The notes beneath the pieces were generated by a model. The model had not been told where the DNA came from. It did not search any database and worked only from the letters and a program-made list of their open reading frames with translations. Below, in pieces: positions 8,423 to 13,958 of a stretch of DNA of 14,386 nucleotides. The translations under genes and the position numbers were made by a program. How positions within the stretch are numbered: the first letter of the stretch is position 1; each line of letters opens with the position of its first letter. The stretch is from Acidobacteriota bacterium (GTDB lineage Bacteria > Acidobacteriota > Terriglobia > Terriglobales > Acidobacteriaceae): the NCBI GenBank assembly GCA_021779695.1, contig JAJYAE010000080.1:1-14386 (forward strand), given 5' to 3'.

Positions 8423-8453
8423 AGTGTAAGGTCTATAGTAACTATAGGGTCAA
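8423..8453 (-). promoter_or_regulatory. MerR-type promoter of the metal-efflux operon (19-bp spacer)
   Basis: On the minus strand, TTGACC (-35, 8448-8453) and TACACT (-10, 8423-8428) are separated by 19 bases (8429-8447). An over-long 19-20 base spacer filled by a dyad is the hallmark of promoters activated by MerR-family metal sensors, which twist the DNA to align the boxes. The box pair points at the efflux operon, and the regulator gene starts only 6 bases right of the -35 box. The arrangement resembles the ZntR- and PbrR-controlled promoters as I recall them. Confidence 0.85.
8433..8447. promoter_or_regulatory. Operator palindrome for the divergent MerR-family regulator
   Basis: CTATAGTAACTATAG is a perfect 7-1-7 inverted repeat centred at 8440. 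It occupies the spacer of the efflux promoter and lies 12 bases before the regulator's ATG, so a bound regulator could also repress its own gene. The core CTATAGTAACTA closely resembles Pb/Cd/Zn-type MerR operators (PbrR type) from memory. Confidence 0.85.
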
Positions 8454-8459
8454 GGCGAT

Positions 8460-8864
8460 ATGGATAGGCACCTGGGCATCGGCGAGTTGGCAAGGAAGAC
8501 CGGATTGAAGGTCGTGACCGTCCGCTATTACGAGCAGATCGGGCTGGTGCCTAAACCGGCACGGACGACCGGAAACTATCGAAGCTACACAGAAGAGCAC
8601 CTTAGCTGTTCGCACTTCATTAGGCGGAGCCGCGACCTGGGATTTTCCATCGATCAAATACGGGAACTCCTTGGTCTCGCATCGAAGGACAAACCCTCCT
8701 GCGCGGAGGTCTGTTCCATCGCCGAGCAGCACATTAAAGAGATTGAAACGAAGATCGCGGATCTGAACCGCCTCGTATCCGAACTTCGTCGTATTAGATC
8801 TTCCTGCAATGGCAATAGGCGTATGGCTGACTGCCGCATCATTGAAGCGCTCTCGCGTGACTAA
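8460..8864 (+). CDS. MerR-family metal-responsive transcriptional regulator (ZntR/CadR/PbrR-like)
   Basis: Cytoplasmic dimeric activator/repressor that senses divalent metal and controls the divergent efflux operon. The 134-residue protein has the MerR helix-turn-helix and wing at the N terminus (IGELARKTGLKVVTVRYYEQIGLV, about 6-30), the NYRSYTEEHL wing, a dimerisation helix (about 86-114) and a C-terminal metal loop. Cysteines are at C50, C81, C85, C116 and C125. C81 aligns with ZntR Cys79, and C116 and C125 with Cys115 and Cys124. Serine replaces ZntR Cys114 and arginine replaces His119, so a second ZntR-style zinc site looks incomplete; C85 is an extra candidate ligand. This suggests a Cd/Pb-leaning or single-metal sensor, which is inference. 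ATG 8460 follows the operator after 12 bases, with only a modest ribosome site (AAGGCG) close to the start. Confidence 0.92.
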   Translation: MDRHLGIGELARKTGLKVVTVRYYEQIGLVPKPARTTGNYRSYTEEHLSCSHFIRRSRDLGFSIDQIRELLGLASKDKPSCAEVCSIAEQHIKEIETKIADLNRLVSELRRIRSSCNGNRRMADCRIIEALSRD

Positions 8865-9329
8865 ATGGGCGTTGAGACAGTCGCCATGCGGGATTAGAAC
8901 AGGCTGCGGCGCTGAAAGAGATACCCAGCGCGGGCCTTTGGCTGGTGCTCTGACCAGTCGGTCACTTTTCTCCAAGGCTATCTCTTTGAACTTCGGCAGA
9001 GGATGAATCCATCTTTGACCGCACAATTGGCCTTTCTGCATTTGCCGGATATTGTCGGAATCGCCGCTTATTGGATGCGTGTTCAGTTCACTCCTGCATG
9101 TGATCTCCACTGAGTCGGGCACGCGCTCGGGATTTAACCGTCGTCCGGCGGTACGGCGGGCCTCTGCTTTTCCGGTTCCTCACCCAACAAACTTTTCGTA
9201 AAGTGCGCGAAAACTTTCTTCGGGTCCCTCCCGAAAAGCGTCCCTGGGCCTTGGAAGCCTCACCCACTCGCGTCGCTCCGCGCAGTGTGCCCCGACCCAT
9301 CGGGAGACCACACAAAACGGAGTGACATC
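8865..9329. other. 465-base gene-free stretch between regulator and methyltransferase
   Basis: No gene is supported. A minus-strand frame is open from 9122 into merR, but it runs antisense through merR and its protein is not recognisable. The left part (8865-9180) has no clear repeats and could be a junction or a remnant of a decayed gene. The right part (9190-9305) is rich in short hairpins and probably forms the leader of the methyltransferase gene. It marks the border between the metal-resistance module and the plasmid-type module. Confidence 0.4.
9193..9304. repeat. Cluster of short hairpins upstream of the methyltransferase gene
   Basis: Four inverted repeats lie in about 110 bases. They are TTTTCG 9193-9198 with CGAAAA 9208-9213; TTCGGG 9219-9224 with CCCGAA 9230-9235 (5-base loop); CACTCGCG 9265-9272 with CGCG-C-AGTG 9279-9287 (one bulge); and CCCGA 9291-9295 with TCGGG 9300-9304 (4-base loop). 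CGAAAAG at 9232-9238 could also pair with CTTTTCG at 9192-9198, so alternative folds are possible. No T-run marks any of them as a terminator. They may be an RNA leader structure or DNA sites for plasmid proteins. Confidence 0.45.
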
Positions 9330-10007
9330 ATGAACACGAATACCATCCAGCAGCAGCTTCCTACGAACGCCATCCTTCACGGCAACTGCATCGAGAAGAT
9401 GCGCGAAATGCCTGCAAACAGCATCGACTTCATCCTTACCGATCCGCCGTATCTGGCGAATTATCGCAGTCGTGATGGCCGTTCGATCCAGAACGATGCC
9501 AACAGCAACTGGCTCCGGCCCGCGATGCGCGAGGCGTATCGAGTCCTCAAGCAAGATCGCGTAGCCGTCATGTTTTACGGCTGGCCGAAAGTAGATGTGT
9601 TCTTTGCCGCTTGGAAGGATGCTGGTTTTCGTCCTGTCGGGCACATCGTGTTTCGCAAATCGTACTCTTCCCAAACACGCTTCCTGGGCTATCAGCACGA
9701 GCAAGCCTACCTACTCGCCAAGGGAAGACCGCCGTTGCCGTCACGACCTGTCGCTGATGTCATCGATATGCCGTACAGCGGCAATAAGCTGCATCCTACG
9801 CAAAAATCTGTACCGGCTCTCGTGCCGCTGATTCGTAGCTTTTCCCTTCCTGGTGAAGTGATAATGGACCCCTTCGCTGGCAGCGGCAGCACTTGTGTTG
9901 CAGCCACTCTCTGCGGTCGCAAGTATCTCGGCGTTGAACTCGATCCTGCTTACTTCGAGCAGGCAGTGCGTCGTCTGAATCACATTCGTGACCGGGCTGC
10001 TAAATAG
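9330..10007 (+). CDS. Orphan DNA methyltransferase, beta-class (N6-adenine or N4-cytosine)
   Basis: Transfers a methyl group from S-adenosylmethionine to an exocyclic amino group in DNA. The 225-residue protein has the catalytic motif TDPPY at 37-41 near the N terminus and the AdoMet-binding motif DPFAGSG at 180-186 near the C terminus, the order of beta-class enzymes. HPTQK at 155-159 and GVELDPAYFEQA at 201-212 are also standard. I chose ATG 9330 over an in-frame start at 9285 because CGGAG lies 7-8 bases upstream and the first 15 codons of the longer form fall in a hairpin-rich leader. No restriction endonuclease gene is next to it, so it looks solitary, as on many plasmids, phages and ICEs. 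There it may protect incoming DNA from host restriction or set an epigenetic mark. The target sequence cannot be told from here. Confidence 0.92.
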   Translation: MNTNTIQQQLPTNAILHGNCIEKMREMPANSIDFILTDPPYLANYRSRDGRSIQNDANSNWLRPAMREAYRVLKQDRVAVMFYGWPKVDVFFAAWKDAGFRPVGHIVFRKSYSSQTRFLGYQHEQAYLLAKGRPPLPSRPVADVIDMPYSGNKLHPTQKSVPALVPLIRSFSLPGEVIMDPFAGSGSTCVAATLCGRKYLGVELDPAYFEQAVRRLNHIRDRAAK

Positions 10008-10014
10008 CAGCCCG
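9993..10014 (+). terminator. 22-base palindrome spanning the methyltransferase stop codon (terminator or protein site)
   Basis: CGGGCTGCTA (9993-10002) and TAGCAGCCCG (10005-10014) are perfect 10-base arms around AA; the TAG stop (10005-10007) lies in the right arm. As RNA it is a 9-bp stem with an AAAT loop, followed only by CAGTTTAG, a poor T-run. It could act as a weak terminator or 3'-end stabiliser, or as a DNA site for a partition or repressor protein. The choice is open. Confidence 0.5.
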
Positions 10015-10166
10015 CAGTTTAGATCTCCACTGCTCTCTCGTTCTGAGCAACAGACGACAAATGTGATTTCCGGCAGGATAATTGCCGCTTGTTGTTGTGC
10101 AGCCTATTTCGGAACTTCGATCGGCCTTCGATTCCGCGTAAGAGAAAGTAAAGATATGTGCTCTTT

Positions 10167-10294
10167 GGGGGGAAGGATGCTACGCCCTTCCGCCCGCTGC
10201 GACCGCCGATAAAGCCGGCGTTCTCCGACTCCCCATCCAAGCGGGGACGTTCCTTCCCCGCAACGCCCCTCCCTTACGTGCGTACAAGCGTAAG
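10167..10294. repeat. Array of four hairpins in the methyltransferase-ardC interval
   Basis: The hairpins, in order, are as follows. GGG-G-GGAAGG (10167-10176) pairs with CCTTCC-G-CCC (10186-10195), 9 bp with one mismatch. CGCCG (10204-10208) pairs with CGGCG (10216-10220). GCGGGG (10241-10246) pairs with CCCCGC (10256-10261). CTTACG (10273-10278) pairs with CGTAAG (10289-10294). Loops are 7 to 10 bases. None is followed by a T-run. Four well-formed hairpins in 128 bases without coding function suggest a structured RNA or a DNA region recognised in single-stranded form. Confidence 0.45.
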
Positions 10295-10324
10295 CCATTC
10301 GGAAGAAGACCCAATTTCTTTCTT

Positions 10325-10481
10325 CGTTAAGTGCCCCCGCTTCATGCGGCTTTATGGCAGAGCCGGTCGGAACCCGTCAAGGGTCTCCGCTGCGCTGCGA
10401 TGAACGCGAAAAGCCGCGCCCTTGACGGAACCCGCCTCGCCCCTGCCCGCCGCACAAGACATGAAGCGGGGGCACTCAACG
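10325..10481. repeat. Nested inverted-repeat element upstream of ardC
   Basis: The outer arms (10325-10346 and 10460-10481) are 22 bases with one mismatch; the core GTGCCCCCGCTTCATG at 10331-10346 is a perfect 16-base match to its reverse complement at 10460-10475. Inside, CCGTCAAGGG (10374-10383) pairs with CCCTTGACGG (10419-10428), and CGGCT (10347-10351) with AGCCG (10361-10365). CGGAACCCG occurs as a direct repeat at 10368-10376 and 10426-10434. The arms enclose 113 bases and the set can fold as a branched stem. A C-run and A/T-rich flanks lie outside. It could be a small mobile element, an origin, or an RNA; no transposase or target duplication is visible. Confidence 0.7.
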
Positions 10482-10564
10482 AAAAAAATTTGGTTGAGAG
10501 CCACAGGCGAAAAGCCCTCCTTCAGAATCTCGCCCCACGCGGGCAGCACAGGAGAGCGAACATC

Positions 10565-11602
10565 ATGCCTTACACCACCACCAACAACAACACCGCGCCG
10601 CACAGTGAGAATGCGGCGCTGCGCAGCCAATCCCCCTACCAGCAGCGCACCACGCAGCGCGACAACCCCACGCAGCAACTTATCAAGCAGGCCGTGGACT
10701 ACCTCATGCAGCAGCTTGAGGCCGGACACAGCGAAACCCTTGCGGCTTATCTCAGCGCAATGGCTCGCTTCCATTCGTACAGCTTTGGCAACATTCTCGC
10801 CATCGCCAGACAGCGCCCCACGGCTACGCGCGTAGCAGGGTACGGCGCATGGAAGGAGCTAGGCCGGTTTGTGAAACGTGGCGAGAAGGGCATCCAGATT
10901 CTCGCCCCGATGGTGGGCTACCGGCGCAGGAAGGACGACGCCGACCGGAACCAAGCGCAGGACGACAACACCAAGCCCGCGCCTACGTTGATTGGTTTCC
11001 GGGCTGTCTACGTCTTCGATGTGGCGCAGACCGAAGGCGTGGACCTGCCCGAGTTCGAGCACACCATCACTGGCGAAGTAGGCGAGCACCGCGACCGGCT
11101 GATTGCGTTTCTCGCGCAGCAGAGCATCGCCCTTGAATACAGCGAGAACATCGCGCCCGCTCTTGGCGTGAGCTACGGCGGGAAGATTGCCATTCTGCCG
11201 GGTCAGTCGAAGGCCGAAGAGTTCGTGACTTTGGTCCATGAGTTAGGTCACGAGCTTTTACACAAAACCGAGCGGCGCACCATGACCACCGCCACCGTGC
11301 GCGAGACGGAAGCCGAGGCCGTTGCTTTCATCGTGGGCCAGGCTATCGGCCTTGAGATGGGCAAGGCATCTAGCGATTACATCCAGATGTACGCAGGCAA
11401 TGCGGCGCTCTTGGCCGAAAGCCTTGAAGTCGTGCAGCGGACCTCTGCCATTATTCTCGGCGCAATCACCGTGGAGGCATCCGGTACGCAGGATGCACCC
11501 ACGGAGTTTTCGCAAACGGAAGCCACAGCGGAGCCAGCGTCCGAACCCGAGCGGGCGCGGCGCTCCCGCCAGCAAACCGAAGTCATCGCGGAAGTGGCGT
11601 AA
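10565..11602 (+). CDS. ardC: ArdC-like antirestriction protein (ssDNA-binding domain plus zinc metallopeptidase)
   Basis: ArdC proteins travel with conjugative plasmids and are thought to protect single-stranded incoming DNA from host nucleases. The 345-residue protein begins with a Gln/Asn/Thr-rich tail (1-35). The ArdC N-terminal ssDNA-binding domain follows (about 38-155), recognisable by YSFGNILAIARQRP, VAGYGAWKELGRFVKRGEKG and a late VYVFDVAQTEG. The C-terminal metallopeptidase domain has HELGH at 225-229, with acidic residues in RETEAEAVAF (247-255) as a likely third zinc ligand. The tail (about 306-345) is low-complexity. ATG 10565 is chosen because AGGAG lies 10 bases upstream; the frame is open further upstream, through the inverted-repeat element. 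The stop overlaps the next start by one base (TAATG). Family is clear; whether it is catalytically active is unknown. Confidence 0.9.
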   Translation: MPYTTTNNNTAPHSENAALRSQSPYQQRTTQRDNPTQQLIKQAVDYLMQQLEAGHSETLAAYLSAMARFHSYSFGNILAIARQRPTATRVAGYGAWKELGRFVKRGEKGIQILAPMVGYRRRKDDADRNQAQDDNTKPAPTLIGFRAVYVFDVAQTEGVDLPEFEHTITGEVGEHRDRLIAFLAQQSIALEYSENIAPALGVSYGGKIAILPGQSKAEEFVTLVHELGHELLHKTERRTMTTATVRETEAEAVAFIVGQAIGLEMGKASSDYIQMYAGNAALLAESLEVVQRTSAIILGAITVEASGTQDAPTEFSQTEATAEPASEPERARRSRQQTEVIAEVA

Positions 11603-12018
11603 TGCAAACCATTCTCCGCATCCTTGAGCGGGCCGGAGGCTACCGGCCCACGCTCTATCTCAAAATCGAAAACCCTCAGTACATGGCGTTAGTCATCGAA
11701 GCCATCGGCCACGGCCCGTTGGGGATTCCCGCGCTTTCCGTCGCACACTACGGCGAGATGAACGGCGACCTCATGCGCGACCCGGAGATGTGCTTCGAGT
11801 TGTCAAAGCCCACCAATGAGGGAATAGTCCTTGACCCCTATTACTGGCGCAATGACTACGTGGGCATAGAGCAGTGGTCTCGCACCATCGAGCTAGGCCA
11901 TCTCGTCACTCGTCCCCAACTGTATCAGCGGCACAGGCAGTTTGCCCGGAGATGGGACTACAACCTGCGATTGCAGAGGTTTACAGAAGTTTTTACGGAC
12001 CAGTCGATTCGCGGCTAG
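11602..12018 (+). CDS. Small plasmid-type protein, DUF6908-like
   Basis: Function unknown. The 138-residue soluble protein has no signal peptide or membrane segment. The pattern LKIENPQYMALVIEAIG, ISVAHYGEMNGDLMRDPEM and PYYWRNDYVGIEQ matches, from memory, a conserved family (DUF6908) found beside antirestriction and partition genes on plasmids and islands. It is rich in aromatic and charged residues, with a Tyr/Trp cluster at 80-92 and a basic C terminus (QRHRQFARRWDYNLRLQRF). Its ATG overlaps the ardC stop by one base, so it is probably translated by re-initiation and works in the same context. The name rests on pattern memory; that it is a real gene is well supported by position, coupling and composition. 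Confidence 0.78.
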   Translation: MQTILRILERAGGYRPTLYLKIENPQYMALVIEAIGHGPLGIPALSVAHYGEMNGDLMRDPEMCFELSKPTNEGIVLDPYYWRNDYVGIEQWSRTIELGHLVTRPQLYQRHRQFARRWDYNLRLQRFTEVFTDQSIRG

Positions 12019-12062
12019 TCCGCTCTCTGCGGAGCGGAACCAGCCCCATGTGTCTCCGCTCC
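12019..12062 (+). promoter_or_regulatory. Three-segment alternative-pairing leader before parB
   Basis: TCCGCTC (12019-12025) pairs perfectly with GAGCGGA (12032-12038) around a 6-base loop, starting right after the upstream stop codon. The middle segment GGAGCGGA (12031-12038) is also the exact complement of TCCGCTCC (12055-12062), so two hairpins are mutually exclusive. This is the layout of an attenuator or translational switch. The parB ribosome site (AGGAG at 12091-12095) lies further on and is not directly masked. Confidence 0.5.
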
Positions 12063-12104
12063 GTGCGCCTTCACTTATCAACCGCTCGAAAGGAGCTTAT
12101 CGCA

Positions 12105-13727
12105 ATGGAAACGACCGTTATCAATGCCACAGAGTACCGCGACGTTCCGCTGTCGCAACTCAACGAATCGAAGTCCAACCCCCGCCGCGTCTTTGAGGAT
12201 GCGGCCCTCAACGAACTGGCAGCGTCGATTCGCAGCCAGGGCGTATTGTCGCCACTATTGGTAAGACCGCTTACCGAGAACGGCTTCGAGATTGTGTTTG
12301 GTGCGCGGCGTTATCGCGCCGCGCAGCTTGCCGAGCAGGAGACGCTGCCAATACGCATCAAGCAGATGACCGATGCCGAAGTGATCGAGGCGCAGTTAGT
12401 CGAAAACCTGATTCGCGCCGAGATTCACCCGATGGAAGAGGCCGAAGGATTCGCGCGGCTTCTGGCCTTGGAGGAACCGAAATACACCATCGAGCAAATC
12501 GGCGCACGTGTCGGAAAATCGCCCGCGTTCATCGCGCAGCGATTGAAATTGGTTGACCTTGTGCCCGCCGCTGTCGATGCCTTCTACGCCAACGAAATCG
12601 GCGTAGGCCACGCGCTCTTGCTGGCGAAATTGCCTGCCCATGAACAACCACAGGCACTTTCGGCTTGCTTTAAGGAAGTCTACAACGGCACGCAGCAACC
12701 GGCGCGGGTTCTTCTGCCTGTGCGCAACCTGCAATTCTGGATTGAGTCGAACGTATTGCTTGTTTTGAAAGACGCGCCCTTTGACAAGCGCGATGCGCAG
12801 CTTGTGTCCACGGCGGGCAGTTGTGCCGATTGCCGCAAGCGCACCGGACACAACAAGCTCCTGTTTGGCGATGACCTCGGCAGGCAGGGGGACCGTTGCA
12901 CTGACCCCGGCTGCTACAACGCAAAACTCGCGGCGCACGTGGCAAAGACCGTTGCCGCCAAGCCCAACCTTGTGCAGATCAGCACGGCCTACGGCGGGCA
13001 AAAGGAAGGCAGCCCGGTTCTGCCGCGCAACAAGTACACCGCAATCCGCGACGACAAGCCAGAGTCGAAGGACGAGGCGAAGCGTCCCGAGTTCAAGGGG
13101 TGCAAGTTCACCGCTGACGCCATCATCACCGAAGGCAGCGGCGTGGGCACCATCCAGAAGGTGTGCGCCAATCCCGCCTGCCCCGTACATCACCCGAAAA
13201 AGCAAACCAGCGCGGGTAGTGGCAGCGATGCGCAGTGGAAGGCAGAGCAGGAAAAGCGGCGCAGGGAAGAAGCTATCGCCAACGCAACCGGCTTGCGCGT
13301 TCTCTCTGCGATCAGCGCGGCGGTCCCGGTGCGGCTGATGAAACGCGACCTGCTGTTTGTGGCGGAACGTCTGGTAAACCTGCTGGACGAAAACCGCGCC
13401 GCGATCCTTGCCCGGCAGCACGGCATCACGAAGGCCAAGGAGAACGAGTCTACCGGCAAGCTGTTCACGGCCTTTCTGCGCCGCGCCGACGAAGGCACGA
13501 TGGGCCGCGCCGTGGTTGAGTCCGTTGTCTTGCTCACGGCCTCACGTGGAGACGCTTCGCACGTGTTACGTGAAGCAGCCGAGGTTTACAAGGTGGACGT
13601 GGCCGCAATCACGGCCACGGTCAAGCAGGAATTCGCCGCCAAGGAAAAAGCAAAGACGGCGAAGAGGGCCATGCCCAAGCCGCCCACGAAGTCGTCGGCA
13701 AAGGCTGAGAAGAGAGCGGCTGCGTAA
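12105..13727 (+). CDS. parB: Large ParB/RepB/Spo0J-family protein with cysteine clusters
   Basis: ParB proteins bind centromere-like parS sites and load as CTP-dependent clamps for plasmid partition; plasmid relatives also act as regulators. The 540-residue protein has the N-terminal ParB/Srx domain (about 11-105): VPLSQLNESKSNPR, GARRYRAA at 66-73 (CTP-binding arginine box) and ENLIRAEIHPMEEAEGF at 100-116. A helix-turn-helix follows (YTIEQIGARVGKSPAFIAQRL, 127-147). Beyond that it differs from short chromosomal ParB: C240, C243, C265 and C270 form a CxxC...CxDPxC cluster, and C333, C354, C359 with H362/H363 form a second; both look like zinc-binding modules. The C terminus is Lys/Ala-rich and basic. 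ATG 12105 has AAGGAG upstream; the longer open frame lacks this and overlaps the DUF6908-like gene. No parA is in the window, so partition is inferred; a transcriptional or nuclease-like role is possible. Confidence 0.9.
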   Translation: METTVINATEYRDVPLSQLNESKSNPRRVFEDAALNELAASIRSQGVLSPLLVRPLTENGFEIVFGARRYRAAQLAEQETLPIRIKQMTDAEVIEAQLVENLIRAEIHPMEEAEGFARLLALEEPKYTIEQIGARVGKSPAFIAQRLKLVDLVPAAVDAFYANEIGVGHALLLAKLPAHEQPQALSACFKEVYNGTQQPARVLLPVRNLQFWIESNVLLVLKDAPFDKRDAQLVSTAGSCADCRKRTGHNKLLFGDDLGRQGDRCTDPGCYNAKLAAHVAKTVAAKPNLVQISTAYGGQKEGSPVLPRNKYTAIRDDKPESKDEAKRPEFKGCKFTADAIITEGSGVGTIQKVCANPACPVHHPKKQTSAGSGSDAQWKAEQEKRRREEAIANATGLRVLSAISAAVPVRLMKRDLLFVAERLVNLLDENRAAILARQHGITKAKENESTGKLFTAFLRRADEGTMGRAVVESVVLLTASRGDASHVLREAAEVYKVDVAAITATVKQEFAAKEKAKTAKRAMPKPPTKSSAKAEKRAAA

Positions 13728-13748
13728 CGAATCAACTAATCGAGACCC

Positions 13749-13781
13749 TGCGGAGCCAGAAAATCGGCTCCGCATTTTTTT
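13749..13781 (+). terminator. Strong intrinsic terminator after parB
   Basis: TGCGGAGCC (13749-13757) and GGCTCCGCA (13766-13774) form a perfect 9-bp GC-rich stem around an 8-base loop (AGAAAATC). Seven T's follow at once (13775-13781). It sits 22 bases after the parB stop and ends the rightward ardC-DUF6908-parB transcript. Confidence 0.93.
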
Positions 13782-13813
13782 GTGCCTGCCCGTCTTTCCC
13801 ACCCATGTGCGTG

Positions 13814-13860
13814 GCTCCCGCGTCTGGCGGGAGCGTCTTCACTCGCCCACCCGACGGGCG
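13814..13860. repeat. Two hairpins between parB and the mercury regulator
   Basis: GCTCCCGC (13814-13821) pairs perfectly with GCGGGAGC (13827-13834) around a 5-base loop, and CGCCC (13844-13848) pairs with GGGCG (13856-13860). No T-run follows either on either strand. They lie in a 231-base gene-free gap that separates convergent transcripts, and could be protein-binding sites, weak terminators or remnants of a module junction. Confidence 0.45.
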
Positions 13861-13932
13861 GCGCTCTGCATACTCAGATTCCCTACGATGGGAGCAAACT
13901 CTTTCCATCAATGTGCCATGATTAAGTTTGCT

Positions 13933-13957
13933 GCGAGCCACACGTTTCAGTGCTCGC
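13933..13957 (-). terminator. Possible terminator hairpin after the mercury-type merR
   Basis: GCGAG-C-CAC (13933-13941) and GTGCTCGC (13950-13957) form an 8-bp stem with one bulge and an 8-base loop. It begins one base after the merR stop in the direction of transcription. The usual T-run is missing (AGCAAACTTAAT follows on the minus strand), so it is at best a weak terminator or a 3'-end stabiliser. Confidence 0.4.
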
Positions 13958-13958
13958 C

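Larger units (their letters stand above)
10008..10564. other. 557-base gene-free, highly structured intergenic region
   Basis: No protein gene is supported. The long open frame from 10331 reads through the second part only because stops are rare; its first 78 residues look non-native, and the ArdC-type protein starts at 10565 with its own ribosome site. The region holds at least four hairpins (10167-10294) and a nested inverted-repeat element (10325-10481), followed by an A-run. Such density between plasmid-type genes suggests an origin (transfer or replication), a structured RNA, or a small non-autonomous element. I recognise no known oriT nick site or iteron array. Confidence 0.5.

Noticed and set aside
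8442..9122. Minus-strand 226-codon open frame overlapping merR
   Set aside because: It runs antisense through the well-supported regulator, shows no recognisable domain or ribosome site, and would cover the operator region. Treated as chance openness.
9102..10032. 11-base direct repeat GATCTCCACTG at 9102-9112 and 10022-10032 flanking the methyltransferase gene
   Set aside because: Tempting as att sites or a target duplication, but several 11-base matches are expected by chance in 14 kb, the flanks do not extend the match, and no integrase or transposase is present.
10331..10564. N-terminal extension of the ArdC protein by 78 residues
   Set aside because: The extension lies over the inverted-repeat element, has no ribosome site at its start, and reads as low-complexity Arg/Ala. 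A good AGGAG precedes the internal ATG at 10565.
11874..12104. N-terminal extension of the ParB protein by 77 residues
   Set aside because: It overlaps the DUF6908-like gene in another frame, while AAGGAG and a typical ParB N terminus support ATG 12105.
12396..13421. 341-codon antisense frame inside parB
   Set aside because: Opposite-strand shadow of a GC-rich gene with strong ParB motifs; composition is unlike a real protein.
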